A stretch of DNA of 64,000 nucleotides from Leuctra nigra. Lineage: Eukaryota; Arthropoda; Insecta; Plecoptera; Leuctridae. The DNA is taken from the NCBI GenBank assembly GCA_934045905.1, contig OW203770.1, forward strand, positions 28,591,259 to 28,655,258. Direction: 5' to 3'. The notes beneath the pieces are model-generated. The model saw only the letters and a list, made by a program, of their open reading frames with translations, searched no databases and was not told the origin of the DNA. The translations under genes and the position numbers were made by a program. Each line of letters starts with the position of its first letter. Within the stretch, counting starts at the first letter, position 1. This document shows positions 23,573 to 35,300 of this stretch, in pieces.

Positions 23573-24025
23573 TCCCAGAAAAAAACACTCCGTGTAAAAA
23601 AGGCAGCCAAGTCTCTTTACTTTAAAAAAATTCAACACCGAAAAGGAGTGATATCAAAAAAGGAGCCAAGTCAATGACATTTCCAAATATTTAATCGTAT
23701 CTTTGAAATAAAAGTATAAACACCGAGAAATACTTTACAAAAGGACTTGGCGCATCGTTTTTTTAAAGACATCATTCTATCCTAAAAGTGGAAAGAAATT
23801 TACAAGTAGGTACATTTTCCTCTTTCTATTAGAGCCAGAATCTATGAATCAAGCTACTTTTAGTAATGACTATTTTATAGTTTTGTCAATGGCGATAGAA
23901 GCATGATTTTATGCTGTAATATATAAGTAATATAAGGGTGAAAGAATTACATAACAATTGGAAGTGGTGAGAATGTAGGTTTCTTTGGAAAACTTCCATG
24001 GAGTCAGGAGTCAGGATCCTCATCA

Positions 24026-24145
24026 GTGTGTTGTGTCTAATGTCCGCCCGTCCGATCGGGTAGCTCAGTTGGTAGAGCTCTCGCCCGGCAAGTGAGAGGT
24101 CCCAAGTTCGTGCCCCGGTTCGGTCGGATATTTTTCACAACACAC
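24026..24145. repeat. 10-bp inverted repeat framing a tRNA-like segment
   Basis: GTGTGTTGTG at 24026-24035 and CACAACACAC at 24136-24145 are perfect complements and bracket the tRNA-like segment almost symmetrically, inside the loop of the A4 stem-loop. Confidence 0.8.
24054..24126 (+). tRNA. tRNA-like segment, Ala-like (GGC), probably pseudogene
   Basis: A cloverleaf can be drawn: acceptor GATCGGG with TTCGGTC (three G-U pairs), D arm TAGCTCAGTTGGTAGAGC, anticodon stem CTCGC/GTGAG, loop CCGGCAA with anticodon GGC, T arm around AAGTTCGTGCC. Faults are C instead of U at position 33, two mismatches in the T stem and a changed B box. GGC is an unusual anticodon for eukaryotic tRNA-Ala. It is better read as a tRNA-derived pseudogene or SINE head carried by the element. 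Confidence 0.5.
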
Positions 24146-25019
24146 ATCCCTTCATATCAATTGGAAGTGGGCTCATACATATTCTTGCAGTACTGTTAAT
24201 ATGGCGATATTAGACTGGTATCTTTTCATAATTTGATCTTGACTGAAGGAAATCATGAAACGTTGTCAAATAATTACTAACTAATGGAACACAATTATAT
24301 ATTTTTGAAGTGTCAAGTGTATAAAGTTAAATTTTTTAATAGAAATTCAATATGACTGTCTTCTTTGTGAAATGTATTTTTATAAAATGTGTATTAATAG
24401 AAATTGTTACATGATGAGAAGGTATAACGCATGAGACTTAATTATATTCACCACGAAACAATATTACGAAGATAACTATTGTGTATATTTATAGAAAGCA
24501 TAGACTAAAGTTTCATAGCGTATATAATCATATAGAAAATATTTTACAGAAGGTATGTATAATATGTACCTAATTGAAAGATGTTTCCCTATTATTCTAA
24601 ACATTCAAAATGACGGTTGTATATAAATGGCACATGCTTATGAATAGAAAAATGTCTTTAAAAAAACGATGCGCCAAGTCCTTTTGTAAAGTATTTCTCG
24701 GTGTTTATACTTTTATTTCAAAGATACGATTAAATATTTGGAAATGTCATTGACTTGGCTCCTTTTTTGATATCACTCCTTTTCGGTGTTGAATTTTTTT
24801 AAAGTAAAGAGACTTGGCTGCCTTTTTTACACGGAGTGTTTTTTTCTGGGATATCACTTCTTTTGTTAGTTTATTCATACAGCTTGTAGCACAGCTTGTG
24901 TCCGTGCAAGAACTTATTTCTTTAAAAAAATACGCCTATGCCGATTTGGATACTTAGAAAAGTTGCGTTTGGTATATAAGATTAAAATAATTATCCAAGA
25001 AGAATAGCTTTAAGTTTCG

Positions 25020-25590
25020 TTACAATCGGTCCAGCCGTTTTCGATATATGACGTCACTTCCGGTTTTAGCAATGGCGGCCGAAAATAATGTCGTCTTGAA
25101 TTCATAATTATTACTCCTACACATTTCCAAAATTTGGTTGCAATCGGTACAGCCGTTTTTGATATATGACGTCACTTCCGGTTTTAACAATGGCGGCCGA
25201 AAATAATGTCGTCTTGAATTCATAATTATTAGTACAACACATTTCCAAAATTTGGTTGCAATCGGTACAGCCATTTTCGATATATGACGTCACTTCCGGT
25301 TTTAACAATGGCGGCCGAAAATAATGTCGTCTTGAATTCATAATTATTAGTACAACACATTTCCAAAATTTGAATGCAATCGGTACAGCCATTTTCGATA
25401 TTTGACGTCACTTCCGGTTTTAACAATGGCGGCCGAAAATAATGTCGTCTTGAATTCATAATTATTAGTCCAACACATTTCCAAACTTAGGTTGCAATCG
25501 GTACAATCGTTTACGATATATGACGTCACTTCCGGTTTTAAAAATGGCCGCCGAGAACACTGCAACCTTGAATTTATAATTATTTACAAA
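25020..25590. repeat. 118-bp tandem repeat, 5 units, in A4
   Basis: Units begin CAATCGGT at 25023, 25141, 25259, 25377 and 25495. Each has one TGACGTCACTTCCGG, one AATGGCGGCCGA-type motif and AATAATGTCGTCTTGAATTC (the last unit is diverged). The other family A copies carry a single unit here, so this is a local expansion. Overlapping minus-strand frames of 72-91 residues arise from the repeat and are not genes. Confidence 0.92.
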
Positions 25591-26523
25591 GTACGTTTAC
25601 TTATATCTATTTTAAAGTATAAAGTGGTGAATTTAGCGTCATTTAGCATATTTATGACGTCATTTCCGGTATAGGTCATAAAATGTGTGACGTCATTTCC
25701 GGTTTCGATATTTGAATCATCAAATATTACTGATTACATAAAGTTGACCGTCTAAATCGTTTAGCGCTGGTTTTGTTCTAATCTGTTTAGCCGTTTTTGA
25801 GACATGATGTCACTTCCGGTTTCAAAATGGCGGCTTCCGGTTGGTTTTATAACAAGTCAAATGAAATATCAAAAGTACAAACGTTACATAAATATCAAGA
25901 CAATCGGATCAACAGTTGTTGCTGAAATGCAAATCGATGTATATTAAATTTCATGACGTCATTTCCGGTTTTTTTAAAATAATGTTCAGTCTTTTGATAT
26001 TGATAATCCATATAGATGACCGTCTGAAACGATTGGCGCAAATTTCGTTCCGATCGGTCCAACCGTTGACGAGATATGACGTCACTTCCGGTTTCAAAAT
26101 GGCGGCACAAAAAATTCATGGGGACAAGGTTAAATCAGACGCCAAAAGTGCACACGTGGTAAAAATGTGAGATCAATCGGTTCAGCCGTTTAGGCTGTGG
26201 CCTGTTTACCGGATTTGAATTCCAGGAGACTACTACTACTACTATGATTATTATTATGAAAACCGCCCTAAAACACTGTTTTCACGGCCCTCTAGCGCGC
26301 AAAGGGCGTAACCTATTGTTCCCAAATTTGGTATATGTTGTAGGGTGGGCCATAGCTCGAAATTAAGATATTTCGCAACAATGTGAGATTTCTCAATTTT
26401 AAGATCCAGTAGGCCGAAAATGCCACTTTGATGCTTACAGTAAAAGTGGGTTTGCTCCAGCCTTTATATGAGAGTGTGCGCGCGCCGTACGACTTGGCTT
26501 GCGTGGAGCGACCGCTCCACTAG

Positions 26524-29319
26524 ATGTTAAAGCGACAAAGTTGTGGAGAATGAATTGCAGATTATGCAGCGTTGACCACTTATTTGAAATTTTTAATCAC
26601 CTTAAAGTTATAAGTAGTTATATGTTGCGTAATTATTGAGTAAATAAAACTAATAATTTTAAAAATTAGTTCAACGACGCTTAAACTAGATTTAATTTCA
26701 AGCAACTTTGCTCTTGAAACTTTTTTTCTAACTTGATCGGTAGAGGCACAATTTGCTTTCTCACACCATCAATGTTATGAGTTTTGCATAAAACCAGGGG
26801 CACTGAAACCGACTGAAGTTGCAAGTAAACATTCTGGGAGTTCCAGTAACGGTGTGGAAGGGGATGATGGGAGGGTCCTAAGAGACAGCATGGAAATATA
26901 AATAGTGCACTGATAGCGAGAGTTTGTATGTCAACAATAATCATCAGTTTCCCCGGCATTTACACAATCAACGACGACTGGAGACAGACGGACCTCAGAG
27001 TTGTCTAAATCATCTTACCTAATTTATAAAAATCTATCTATCATAAAGTGTATACCGTCTAAAATGTTGGAAATGGCCTAAAATTAAATTTTCATTGTAA
27101 GTTGATAAAATGTAAGTGAAAATTTTCAGAAACATAGAATGTTGATATTCAAAACAGCCATGTACAAATCTTCCCAACAATTTAATTTATCATAAGAAAA
27201 TTCGCTGTTGTATTAATAAAGACTTCACTTAATATTATTTTTTATGCTATTTTTTAAATTTTAATTTGAATATTTATGTTTTTTTGAAGATATACATATA
27301 TTTTTGCTAATTGAATAACTGTTGAAATCGGCAACACTTCTCTAAGCATCCATAATAATTCACTGTAAATAGTAGCATCTCGGGCTATCTATTATTCTTG
27401 AGTCAATCTCGGCAAGGTTATGTCACGATGTGTATTTATTCTCATTGTGACAACAATGTCGAACAGTTTTCCCGTCTACAATTAAATAACAGATGAATTT
27501 CGACGCTCGCTAAGAGCACATCTATGTGTGTCTCTACTGTATGCACTATTTTATTATTTATAACTGAAAACTGTATGTTATAAAGGTAAAGAAATATTTT
27601 TGGTTGCAATGTGTATCATAGCAACTGAATGATAATTATACATTGTACGTGTTATTTCACACGTTAATCCCGAACACAGGTTTAGGTCACCGATAGCAAT
27701 GATTTGTCAGACAAACGGCGAATAATTATTTAATTGTTGTATTGACCGTTATCATTACTCCAACCATTCCATTTAAAAAAAAATTCGATGTAGGTGTCAA
27801 AGGTTTCAAAATATAACATATAAAGTGTGTGACTTTTTGTTGATTTTTTCTACTAGTTTTGAGCAATGAAATAATATATGATATTATTTCAAAATTTCCG
27901 AATTCATTGATTTATAAATTTCACAACATACCACTTATATAGTCCGGAGAAAAGGCTGGAAATATTCATGTGTATTTTTATTACTTTATTTCATTATTTT
28001 TCGTATTTTCTACTCTCTACTTACAAGAAGTAGACAGTAGACAGTGTCTACATTCTACTACAAGAACCACATGCACAAAAACTAAAATGATTTTCTTGCT
28101 CTGATTGCGATAATATTATTCTCTTAGTAAAGAACCCAGAGAGAAATGAGACTACCTATAGCTATTCGTAAACAAATTTTTCCAATGGCATTATACTCTC
28201 AGGTGGTGAAATAAGATCAGTGTCATATATCGCCGTTATAATGGTTAAAAATCAATAAAAGGATTTGCAATCTTTGAATTTCTATTAGATAAGTGTTGAA
28301 CACTTTATTGCGTGTGATTATTCTTGATCCTCGATGATTTTGTTCGTGTTGTGAAAGTGATGCCAATGATGTCATTTGAGTTGGTAGCCAGTCTGGACCC
28401 AGCGATCATAACAATTAATATTCGGGGTATCCGATCTCACTTCTGTTTACATTTTTTGCATGGGAACTAAAGTCGGAAGAAAACATTCATATCAAACATT
28501 GTTCCCAGCTAGACCAATCACAGAAATGACAACAAATTCGTCGCCAAATCTGATCCCGCCTTATTTACCTTTAAAAACCCCGCCTACAATAGCAATTAGG
28601 GCTGATTCTCTAGGAGCAGTCAGCCGGTCCTTCCCCTTAACTTAATATTGTATAGATATTGGAGTTCATTGCCATTTGAACACTTAAGCATCGCTGATGA
28701 TCAATAATAAATCATATGATTTGGATATTTAAGTAAAAGTGGTATTTCGGGGTTTCCAGTGGGGGAGGGGATGACTTTTTCATTTCATAATACATATTGT
28801 TCGTAGATATCAGCTGAGACCGATATTTAGCGAAATCAACCCATTTTGGAAAGTAAAAAAAAAAAATCATGGATGATCTAAGCTTGTTCAAGACGCTTCA
28901 CAAAAAAGATCGAAACTGAATAACCGTTCAACATAGAAAGCTGAAACTTTGCATGAATAATCATATAACATACCTGGGGAGCACTAATTAGTCCTTTTTT
29001 GGTATTTTTATTGCAATTTCTCTAAAATAAAGTCGGTAGGTACCGGACATTCGTCGAGAAAACCCACATTTATTGCGTTCCAAGTTAGATATCAAGTATC
29101 GACAAAAGAAGCTTTGTGCCCCCTTCGCCTATTCATAACGAAGACAACGAGCCCACTTGCAAGTCTGTAGAGTGAAAATTGCTGTCTCTTTTTTTTACGC
29201 AACAGCAATATTTCGTCAAAATATTTTCGGGACCAAAATATTGGAGGCGAAATAGGTCAAGTGAGTTGTAGAATCACTTATAGAAGAAGATCACTGAAGA
29301 AAGCCGTACAATTTCACGA
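26524..29319. other. Unassigned AT-rich stretch, 2.8 kb
   Basis: No terminal repeats, satellite or exon with matching splice signals seen. The segment 28460-28645 is open for 61 codons but has no recognisable content. This may be intron or intergenic DNA. Confidence 0.5.
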
Positions 29320-29574
29320 TTTTCACGGCCCTCTACATCACAAAAGGAATGACGTATTGTTACCAAATTTGGTACATGTGGTGGAGTGGGCCATAGCTCG
29401 AAATTAAGATATTTCGCAACAATGTGAGATATCCCAATTTTGAGATCCAGTAGGCCGAAAATGCCATGTTGTTGCTTACACTAAAAGTGGTTGGTCTGCT
29501 CCTCAGCTTTTTAAGGCATTTACTGTATGTTGAGTGAGTGTGATTGTACAGTACGATTTCACTGAGTGGAACGA
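29320..29574 (+). mobile_element. Family A hairpin-end fragment
   Basis: Matches the last 250 bp of family A (TTTTCACGGCCCTCTA, GGGCCATAGCTCGAAATTAA, ATGCCATGTTGTTGCTTACA), but the terminal hairpin has decayed to GAGTGGAACGACAATTC and no modules remain. Confidence 0.75.
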
Positions 29575-29816
29575 CAATTCATTTAATTCCTTTTTCATTT
29601 TTTTATTATAATGTTCATTCAATTTACACATAATTCTTGAATAGCACAAAAAATAACATGAAATAAATGTATAAATTGGACAATACTATATACCCAGGTA
29701 GTCCAGGCCTGAGTGTGAGAAAGAAAACAATTAAAAAACAATGATTTCGTGAAAAAATAATACAAATCATGAAAGTAGAAATACAGGAAATACAAAAAAC
29801 ACAAGATTATATTATA

Positions 29817-30912
29817 CTAGGAAAACGCTCGGTGTAACGCGTTGATGAGCGAGCACCGACACGCACGACATCGCCAATCATAGCACGATCCATTCAATCA
29901 AAGATAACTAACTATACATTATTTATTACCAATTTTCCTTGCAACTTTTCATAAACACTTTGGATCAATTAAATAACATATTATTGTACTGATATTTTTC
30001 CATCAATCTCTTTGGACAGATATTCAAACACTTAAAACAGAAATAAGTCTGTAAATTCTTGACCGATTGGGCTGGAAATGTGTAAAATATTATGCTATCT
30101 AGTCAAAACGTTGTTTTCATAACTGTGAAACACAATCCATATCGTAAAATAAATTATTTTAGATAAGGTTTACCTATACCTATGTATATGAAATACCTAC
30201 ATTACATTTTGACTACATTATGTATTGCAAGTTGATTCACTAAGAAAAGAATCTGTCTTACATTGATATTGAGAAAAGCCATCTATAAACTTTGCTTTGC
30301 TACATAGAGCAACCCAGAATGCAGTGGAATTTCTGTTTTGAAATGTCATTTCTGACAGTTATTGAAACTGTCAATAAGTGCATCTATGTTCTTGACTGGT
30401 AGGGCTGAAAATTCGTAAAATAAGAGACAATGTTGGTCTGAACGACCATGCAAAATATGAGTTTGATTGATCAGATTAATCGAAGACCATTTGATAGGTC
30501 AAATGGTGGTGTGGCTATAGGCCGTTTTAAATTAAGTATACAAATGTCAGTAAAATGTCTATTACTCTTGAAGCTCATTACAGATTTGTAAAAAATCACT
30601 TATAATGCTGGTAGACATGACCTTGCAAAATTTGGTGATGATTGGTCAAACTATTGCAGTTATATACACAGAGTTTCCTTCATCCCCATTGCCAAGCTAA
30701 CTATAACTACACATCAAGTTTCCGATGCAACCAATGGAGCGAACTTGCTGAAAATCATTTTGACCATAACGAGAATAGTAATTTAAGTTGTGTGAAAAAA
30801 TTGGCCTGATCCATTATTTCGTTTGGCAGGAGACGCTAAATGCACAAATACACACAAAAACAGAGATTCGAGCCATAAGTTTCAAGTGGAGACGCTCGCT
30901 ACGCTTGCTTGA
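29817..30912 (-). mobile_element. Family B element, copy B2
   Basis: CTAGGAAAACGCTCGGTG left end preceded by A; the right end is a diverged CGCTCGCTACGCTTGCTTGA. Interior modules with GACCATGCAAAATATGAGTT are present but more diverged than in B1 and B5. Confidence 0.7.
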
Positions 30913-31409
30913 TTAAAGTTAGGTCATAATAAAAGTGATGCTAAAATGAGAAGTTCTAGAAATTTTGGGAAGGGGATCGAGATTGAAGCCATGTTTAATT
31001 TATATTTGAAAATCACCTCGTTTTTTATTTGTGTCAAATGCAGGGGCAGATAATTTAAAATTCTTGGTCCATGGTACGATCCACGCCTCTCTAGTGGACC
31101 GTTCCACTAGATTACCTAAATATCTGAAATTTCACAAAAGAAATTTGACAATGAAGAGCCCAGGGCAAAAAGTATCTAGGTCACATTATGGCAATTTTAA
31201 GTTAGGACCGATTTTCCACTAATTAAAATTCGCTCTATCTATGCGGCTAATGTTAAATATCTTATACAAATTCGTAAGTCCGTCATTTATAGTGTGGTCC
31301 TGTGAATTATGGTGATCTCGTAATGAAGAAGATAGAATTGATCCATTTGCCGATCTCCCAGACATCTCGGAGTTGTGCTTCATCTGCTCTTGGACTTGCT
31401 TTGTTTTAG
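30913..31409. other. Unassigned stretch with a solo family A-like hairpin
   Basis: CTAGTGGACCGTTCCACTAG at 31092-31111 is nearly a perfect palindrome resembling the terminal hairpin of family A without the rest of the element. Otherwise no feature. Confidence 0.45.
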
Positions 31410-31564
31410 AATTCCAAACTTTACCGTGTTCTTTGCAAGTGGTAAAGCGACGGGATTCTGAAACGAATCGAGTTCGGTTCGACCTACGAGACGTCGAGTC
31501 GCCCGCAGTTGCTGTGAGAAGAGCGTCGGAAGAGATTGAGAAGAGATTGGAATATGGATTATAA
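31410..31564 (+). CDS. Probable terminal coding exon, unknown gene
   Basis: A GC-balanced open segment ends in TAA at 31562-31564. It is preceded by two possible acceptors: TTGTTTTAG|AATT (exon from 31410) and TTCTTTGCAAG|TGGT (exon from 31440). The frame reads VVKRRDSETNRVRFDLRDV, then SPAVAVRRASEEIEKRLEYG and a final L. An AATAAA lies at 31621, 57 bp after the stop. Visible motifs are two basic R-R-x-S sites (possible PKA-type sites) and RVRF, which fits the PP1-docking pattern RVxF; short motifs like these occur by chance. I do not recognise the protein. Upstream exons were not identified. Confidence 0.45.
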
Positions 31565-31620
31565 GCACATAGGTATTTTTTAGCATTTTTTTTAATACTA
31601 AATATTAATTAAAAAATCAG

Positions 31621-31626
31621 AATAAA
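31621..31626 (+). promoter_or_regulatory. Candidate poly(A) signal
   Basis: AATAAA, 57 bp after the TAA of the exon ending at 31564. The surroundings are AT-rich, so a chance match is possible. Confidence 0.35.
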
Positions 31627-32781
31627 AATGGGCATACTTCGAGACGTACTGAATGGTACTTGATAGCCAGCACATCATTTAAAACAATTGGATCAAGGAT
31701 ATGTGCCTGTATCTGCACTTCCAAATGTCAAGCTTAACTTGCGAGTAGTCACTAACTAACTAAGCAATAGACTAAGCAATAGTAAGCAGAAGACTAAGAG
31801 ACTAAGATTAGTCTTAGAGAAGACTAAGCAATAGTTGTCAACTTTTTTACGTTTTAAACAATGAAACCACACATGGTTTCAAAACATGAAAACTCAAGAA
31901 TTGGCCTCCTGGGGTCTGTCAGACCCAACCTTGCCATTTCTCCTGTGTCTTGAAGGATAGCTGCATTAAGCTTTTTTCCTTCTCAGTACCTTCAAGTTAG
32001 ACACTGGACTCACTGACAGACAATGTTGCACATCTAAAACAAAATCATGTGATGAACAGCAGAGGTTTAAAGTTTTGATGGGCCTGTCAGACCCCAGGTG
32101 ACTATACTTCCGTCACTATTTTTATACAATAATAAAAAAATCTCTATATTCTGTTAATTAATACTTCTAAAAACAATTTATTAACAATAACAATAATGTT
32201 TTGATAAATCTATCACGCTATTTTCATTTTAAGTTTTGGCAACGACTTTAACGCATTTTCTAAGAAAGAGGAATAAAATGCTTCCATTGCAATGCATTGG
32301 AAAATTTGCATAATTCAATGGCCATGATACTTATTTATTGAATATATTTTCCTATTATGATCAATGTATCCATAGGGTAAGCTAATAAAAATAAAATATG
32401 CTTAAATCAACCGATTTAAATATATTTATTTAAAATAATAGCAAGTATCCTGGAAAGTTTTGTATTTTTCCCGTTTTTCATTAAAATCATTAAAAAATAT
32501 AAAGCACAAATATGTCAAAATTTGTGGTCAGGTATTAGATAAATACATCAACAATGATAATTAAAATAAATGGCCACTCAAAATACCTTCCAAATGTATA
32601 TGGGAGCCAATGAAATGAGGTTCTGTCAGACCCCAGGTGACTTCTCGCGTTACAAAGTGACAGGTGACTACCGACGGGTTTAAGGAAATGGCACATCGGC
32701 CAGGATAATGACACAGGGTGAGGAGTTTCGAGTTTACACAACAAATTCAAGCAACAGACTTTCCCAAACCATTTATTTACA
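31627..32781. repeat. Region with three CTGTCAGACCC motifs
   Basis: GGGTCTGTCAGACCC (15-bp palindrome, 31912), GGGCCTGTCAGACCCCAGGT (about 32080) and TTCTGTCAGACCCCAGGTGA (32621). The last two share CCCCAGGTGACT-type continuations. These could be ends of an old MITE, but no full inverted-repeat pair with a target duplication could be drawn. The rest is AT-rich and unassigned. Confidence 0.4.
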
Positions 32782-33750
32782 CTAGAAAAACGCTCAGTGT
32801 ATCGCGTTGATGAGCGAGCACAGAACATGCAACCTCCCCAGTCACGATACACGACACGGCACAAGACGATTTTCTCTGCAACTTTCCAATCGTCATACAA
32901 ATACTCAGAATGAATATCAGATCCATTGTGTCGTGACTTACCTACATACTTTTTAAAGAAATCTCTTTTGACAACCCATACTAACTCGTAAAATAACAAT
33001 TAATACTTGACTGATTGGCCTTACAATGTGTAAAATTTTAGATAATGATGGTTTTGATCACCATGCAATATTTGAACATAATCGGAACATTTTGATTGTC
33101 GACCAATCAGAAGATATTTAAACTTAAACCAACTAAAGGATTTGGTCTTTCTACTGCATCCGATTTGAAATATACGCTAGCTCAAAAACGCGTTTTCTTT
33201 ACTGTTTGTGGACTGCTTGGCTGCTCTACAGGCCTTTGAGCAGAAGCTTAGAGAAGGCAAAGATGAAAATTAAGTAAACCTTTTTGAAATATTTCATGAT
33301 TATGGTATAAAATGTCATTAAAATGACAAAATCTTTTGAAAATAATGACAGATTTCTCTGAAAATTTGCAAAAATACCTCAAATATTGGTACCAATAGTC
33401 ATGCGAAGTTTTAAGTTGATCGATCATTCGGCTTTAGTTTAAATTCAAAAATCACGGGCAATATAGTTTTCAATTTTAACCAATGGTAGGATTTGAAAGA
33501 AACTTTGTAGGATTTGAGACAATGTAGGTCGCAATGACTTGTCAATATTTGAAATTGATTGGACAAACCAATCGATTTTTTTAATTTTAACCAATCAGAG
33601 GATTTCAAAAAAATTAAGGTTTGCAACTCCCAGAAAGTCCGTACGTTTGTGTAAAATTTCAGCTCGATCGATGAAAAACTGTGACCTGTATAGTTTAAGT
33701 TACAGAAAACATTATGTCCGTGCTAAAAGGAGTCATACGCTCGCTCGATC
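32782..33750 (-). mobile_element. Family B element, copy B3
   Basis: Left end CTAGAAAAACGCTCAGTG preceded by A; interior includes GCTTGGCTGCTCTACAGGCC and the repeated GATCGG / ACCAATC modules; the right end is diverged (CATACGCTCGCTCGATCAA). Confidence 0.7.
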
Positions 33751-33941
33751 AATTACAGGGACAACGGAAAAATATAAAAAAGTGCAGGAGATTTACAACG
33801 AGGGTAGTTACAGCCAAGAGAATGATAAAATTGACTGTTTTTATATATTATCAATATAATTTGTAAACATGATAAGCTCAAGTTATTTGAGGGCAGAAAT
33901 ATGTACCAACCCAAACAAAACTAAAAATCAGGTTGTGAGCC

Positions 33942-35182
33942 GGTAACCTGAATTAACCTGATAATGGTGAACAATTAGTGAATCATTCAATTAGGAAGGT
34001 GTTTGGACCTGCATGGAAGGTAACCTGAATTAACCTGATAATGGTGAACAATTAGTGAATCATTCAATTAGGAAGGTGTTTGGACCTGCATGGAAGGTAA
34101 CCTGAATTAACCTGATAATGGTGAACAATTAGTGAATCATTCAATTAGGAAGGTGTTTGGACCTGCATGGAAGGTAACCTGAATTAACCTGATAATGGTG
34201 AACAATTAGTGAATCATTCAATTAGGAAGGTGTTTGGACCTGCATGGAAGGTAACCTGAATTAACCTGATAATGGTGAACAATTAGTGAATCATTCAATT
34301 AGGAAGGTGTTTGGACCTGCATGGAAGGTAACCTGAATTAACCTGATAATGGTGAACAATTAGTGAATCATTCAATTAGGAAGGTGTTTGGACCTGCATG
34401 GAAGGTAACCTGAATTAACCTGATAATGGTGAACAATTAGTGAATCATTCAATTAGGAAGGTGTTTGGACCTGCATGGAAGGTAACCTGAATTAACCTGA
34501 TAATGGTGAACAATTAGTGAATCATTCAATTAGGAAGGTGTTTGGACCTGCATGGAAGGTAACCTGAATTAACCTGATAATGGTGAACAATTAGTGAATC
34601 ATTCAATTAGGAAGGTGTTTGGACCTGCATGGAAGGTAACCTGAATTAACCTGATAATGGTGAACAATTAGTGAATGATTCAATTAGGAAGGTGTTTGGA
34701 CCTGCATGGAAGGTAACCTGAATTAACCTGATAATGGTGAACAATTAGTGAATCATTCAATTAGGAAGGTGTTTGGACCTGCATGGAAGGTAACCTGAAT
34801 TAACCTGATAATGGTGAACAATTTGTGAATCATTCAATTAGGAAGGTGTTTGGACCTGCATGGAAGGTAACCTGAATTAACCTGATAATGGTGAACAATT
34901 TGTGAATCATTCAATTAGGAAGGTGTTTGGACCTGCATGGAAGGTAACCTGAATTAACCTGATAATGGTGAACAATTAGTGAATCATTCAATTAGGAAGG
35001 TGTTTGGACCTGCATGGAAGGTAACCTGAATTAACCTGATAATGGTGAACAATTAGTGAATCATTCAATTAGGAAGGTGTTTGGACCTGCATGGAAGGTA
35101 ACCTGAATTAACCTGATAATGGTGAACAATTAGTGAATCATTCAATTAGGAAGGTGTTTGGACCGGCATGGAAGGTAACCTG
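33942..35182. repeat. 77-bp tandem repeat, 16 units plus 9 bp
   Basis: Each unit begins GGTAACCTGAATTAACCTGA and ends TTTGGACCTGCATGGAA. Starts at 33942, 34019 and 34096 and the final partial at 35174 give exactly 16 periods. Units differ at only a handful of sites (GAATGATTC once, AATTTGTG in two adjacent units, GACCGGCATG in the last). No frame is kept across units. The homogeneity suggests recent amplification or conversion. Confidence 0.97.
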
Positions 35183-35300
35183 CGAAATAAAAACGCCCCG
35201 GACTGGGAATCGAACCCAGATCCTTCGTCCCCTGTTTGCTTATAATGAGCAAAATTTAAAACTTTTACTGTAGGTTTCAACCAATGAACCACAAACTTAC
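35183..35300 (-). mobile_element. tRNA-like sequence abutting the 77-bp array
   Basis: On the minus strand there is an A box TGGTTCATTGGT (about 35291-35280) and a B box GGTTCGATTCC (35216-35206) followed by CAGTCCGGGGCG. The A-to-B distance is larger than in a standard tRNA and the 5' acceptor does not pair with CCGGGGC, so it is a SINE head or an inserted pseudo-tRNA rather than a working gene. Confidence 0.5.

Larger units (their letters stand above)
23573..26523 (+). mobile_element. Family A element, copy A4 (longest, ten ETS/CRE modules)
   Basis: TCCCAG end at 23573, stem-loop to 24851 with a loop of about 850 bp, then modules and the terminal hairpin with CTAG at 26523. TGACGTCACTTCCGG-type motifs lie at about 25050, 25168, 25286, 25405, 25523, 25655, 25688, 25805, 25953 and 26077. 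The first five belong to a 118-bp tandem array. The loop carries a tRNA-like segment. Confidence 0.85.

Noticed and set aside
25020..25565. Overlapping minus-strand ORFs of 72-91 residues
   Set aside because: They come from the 118-bp tandem repeat in A4.
32535..32999. 154-residue minus-strand ORF
   Set aside because: It crosses the boundary between family B copy B3 and its flank, and related partial frames occur in other B copies, so it is a chimera of repeat and unique DNA.
33942..35182. CRISPR-like array
   Set aside because: Repeats are contiguous with no unique spacers, and the genome is eukaryotic. The same applies to the 80-, 68- and 15-bp arrays.
35183..35300. Working tRNA gene
   Set aside because: B box is good, but A-to-B spacing is too long and the acceptor stem does not pair.
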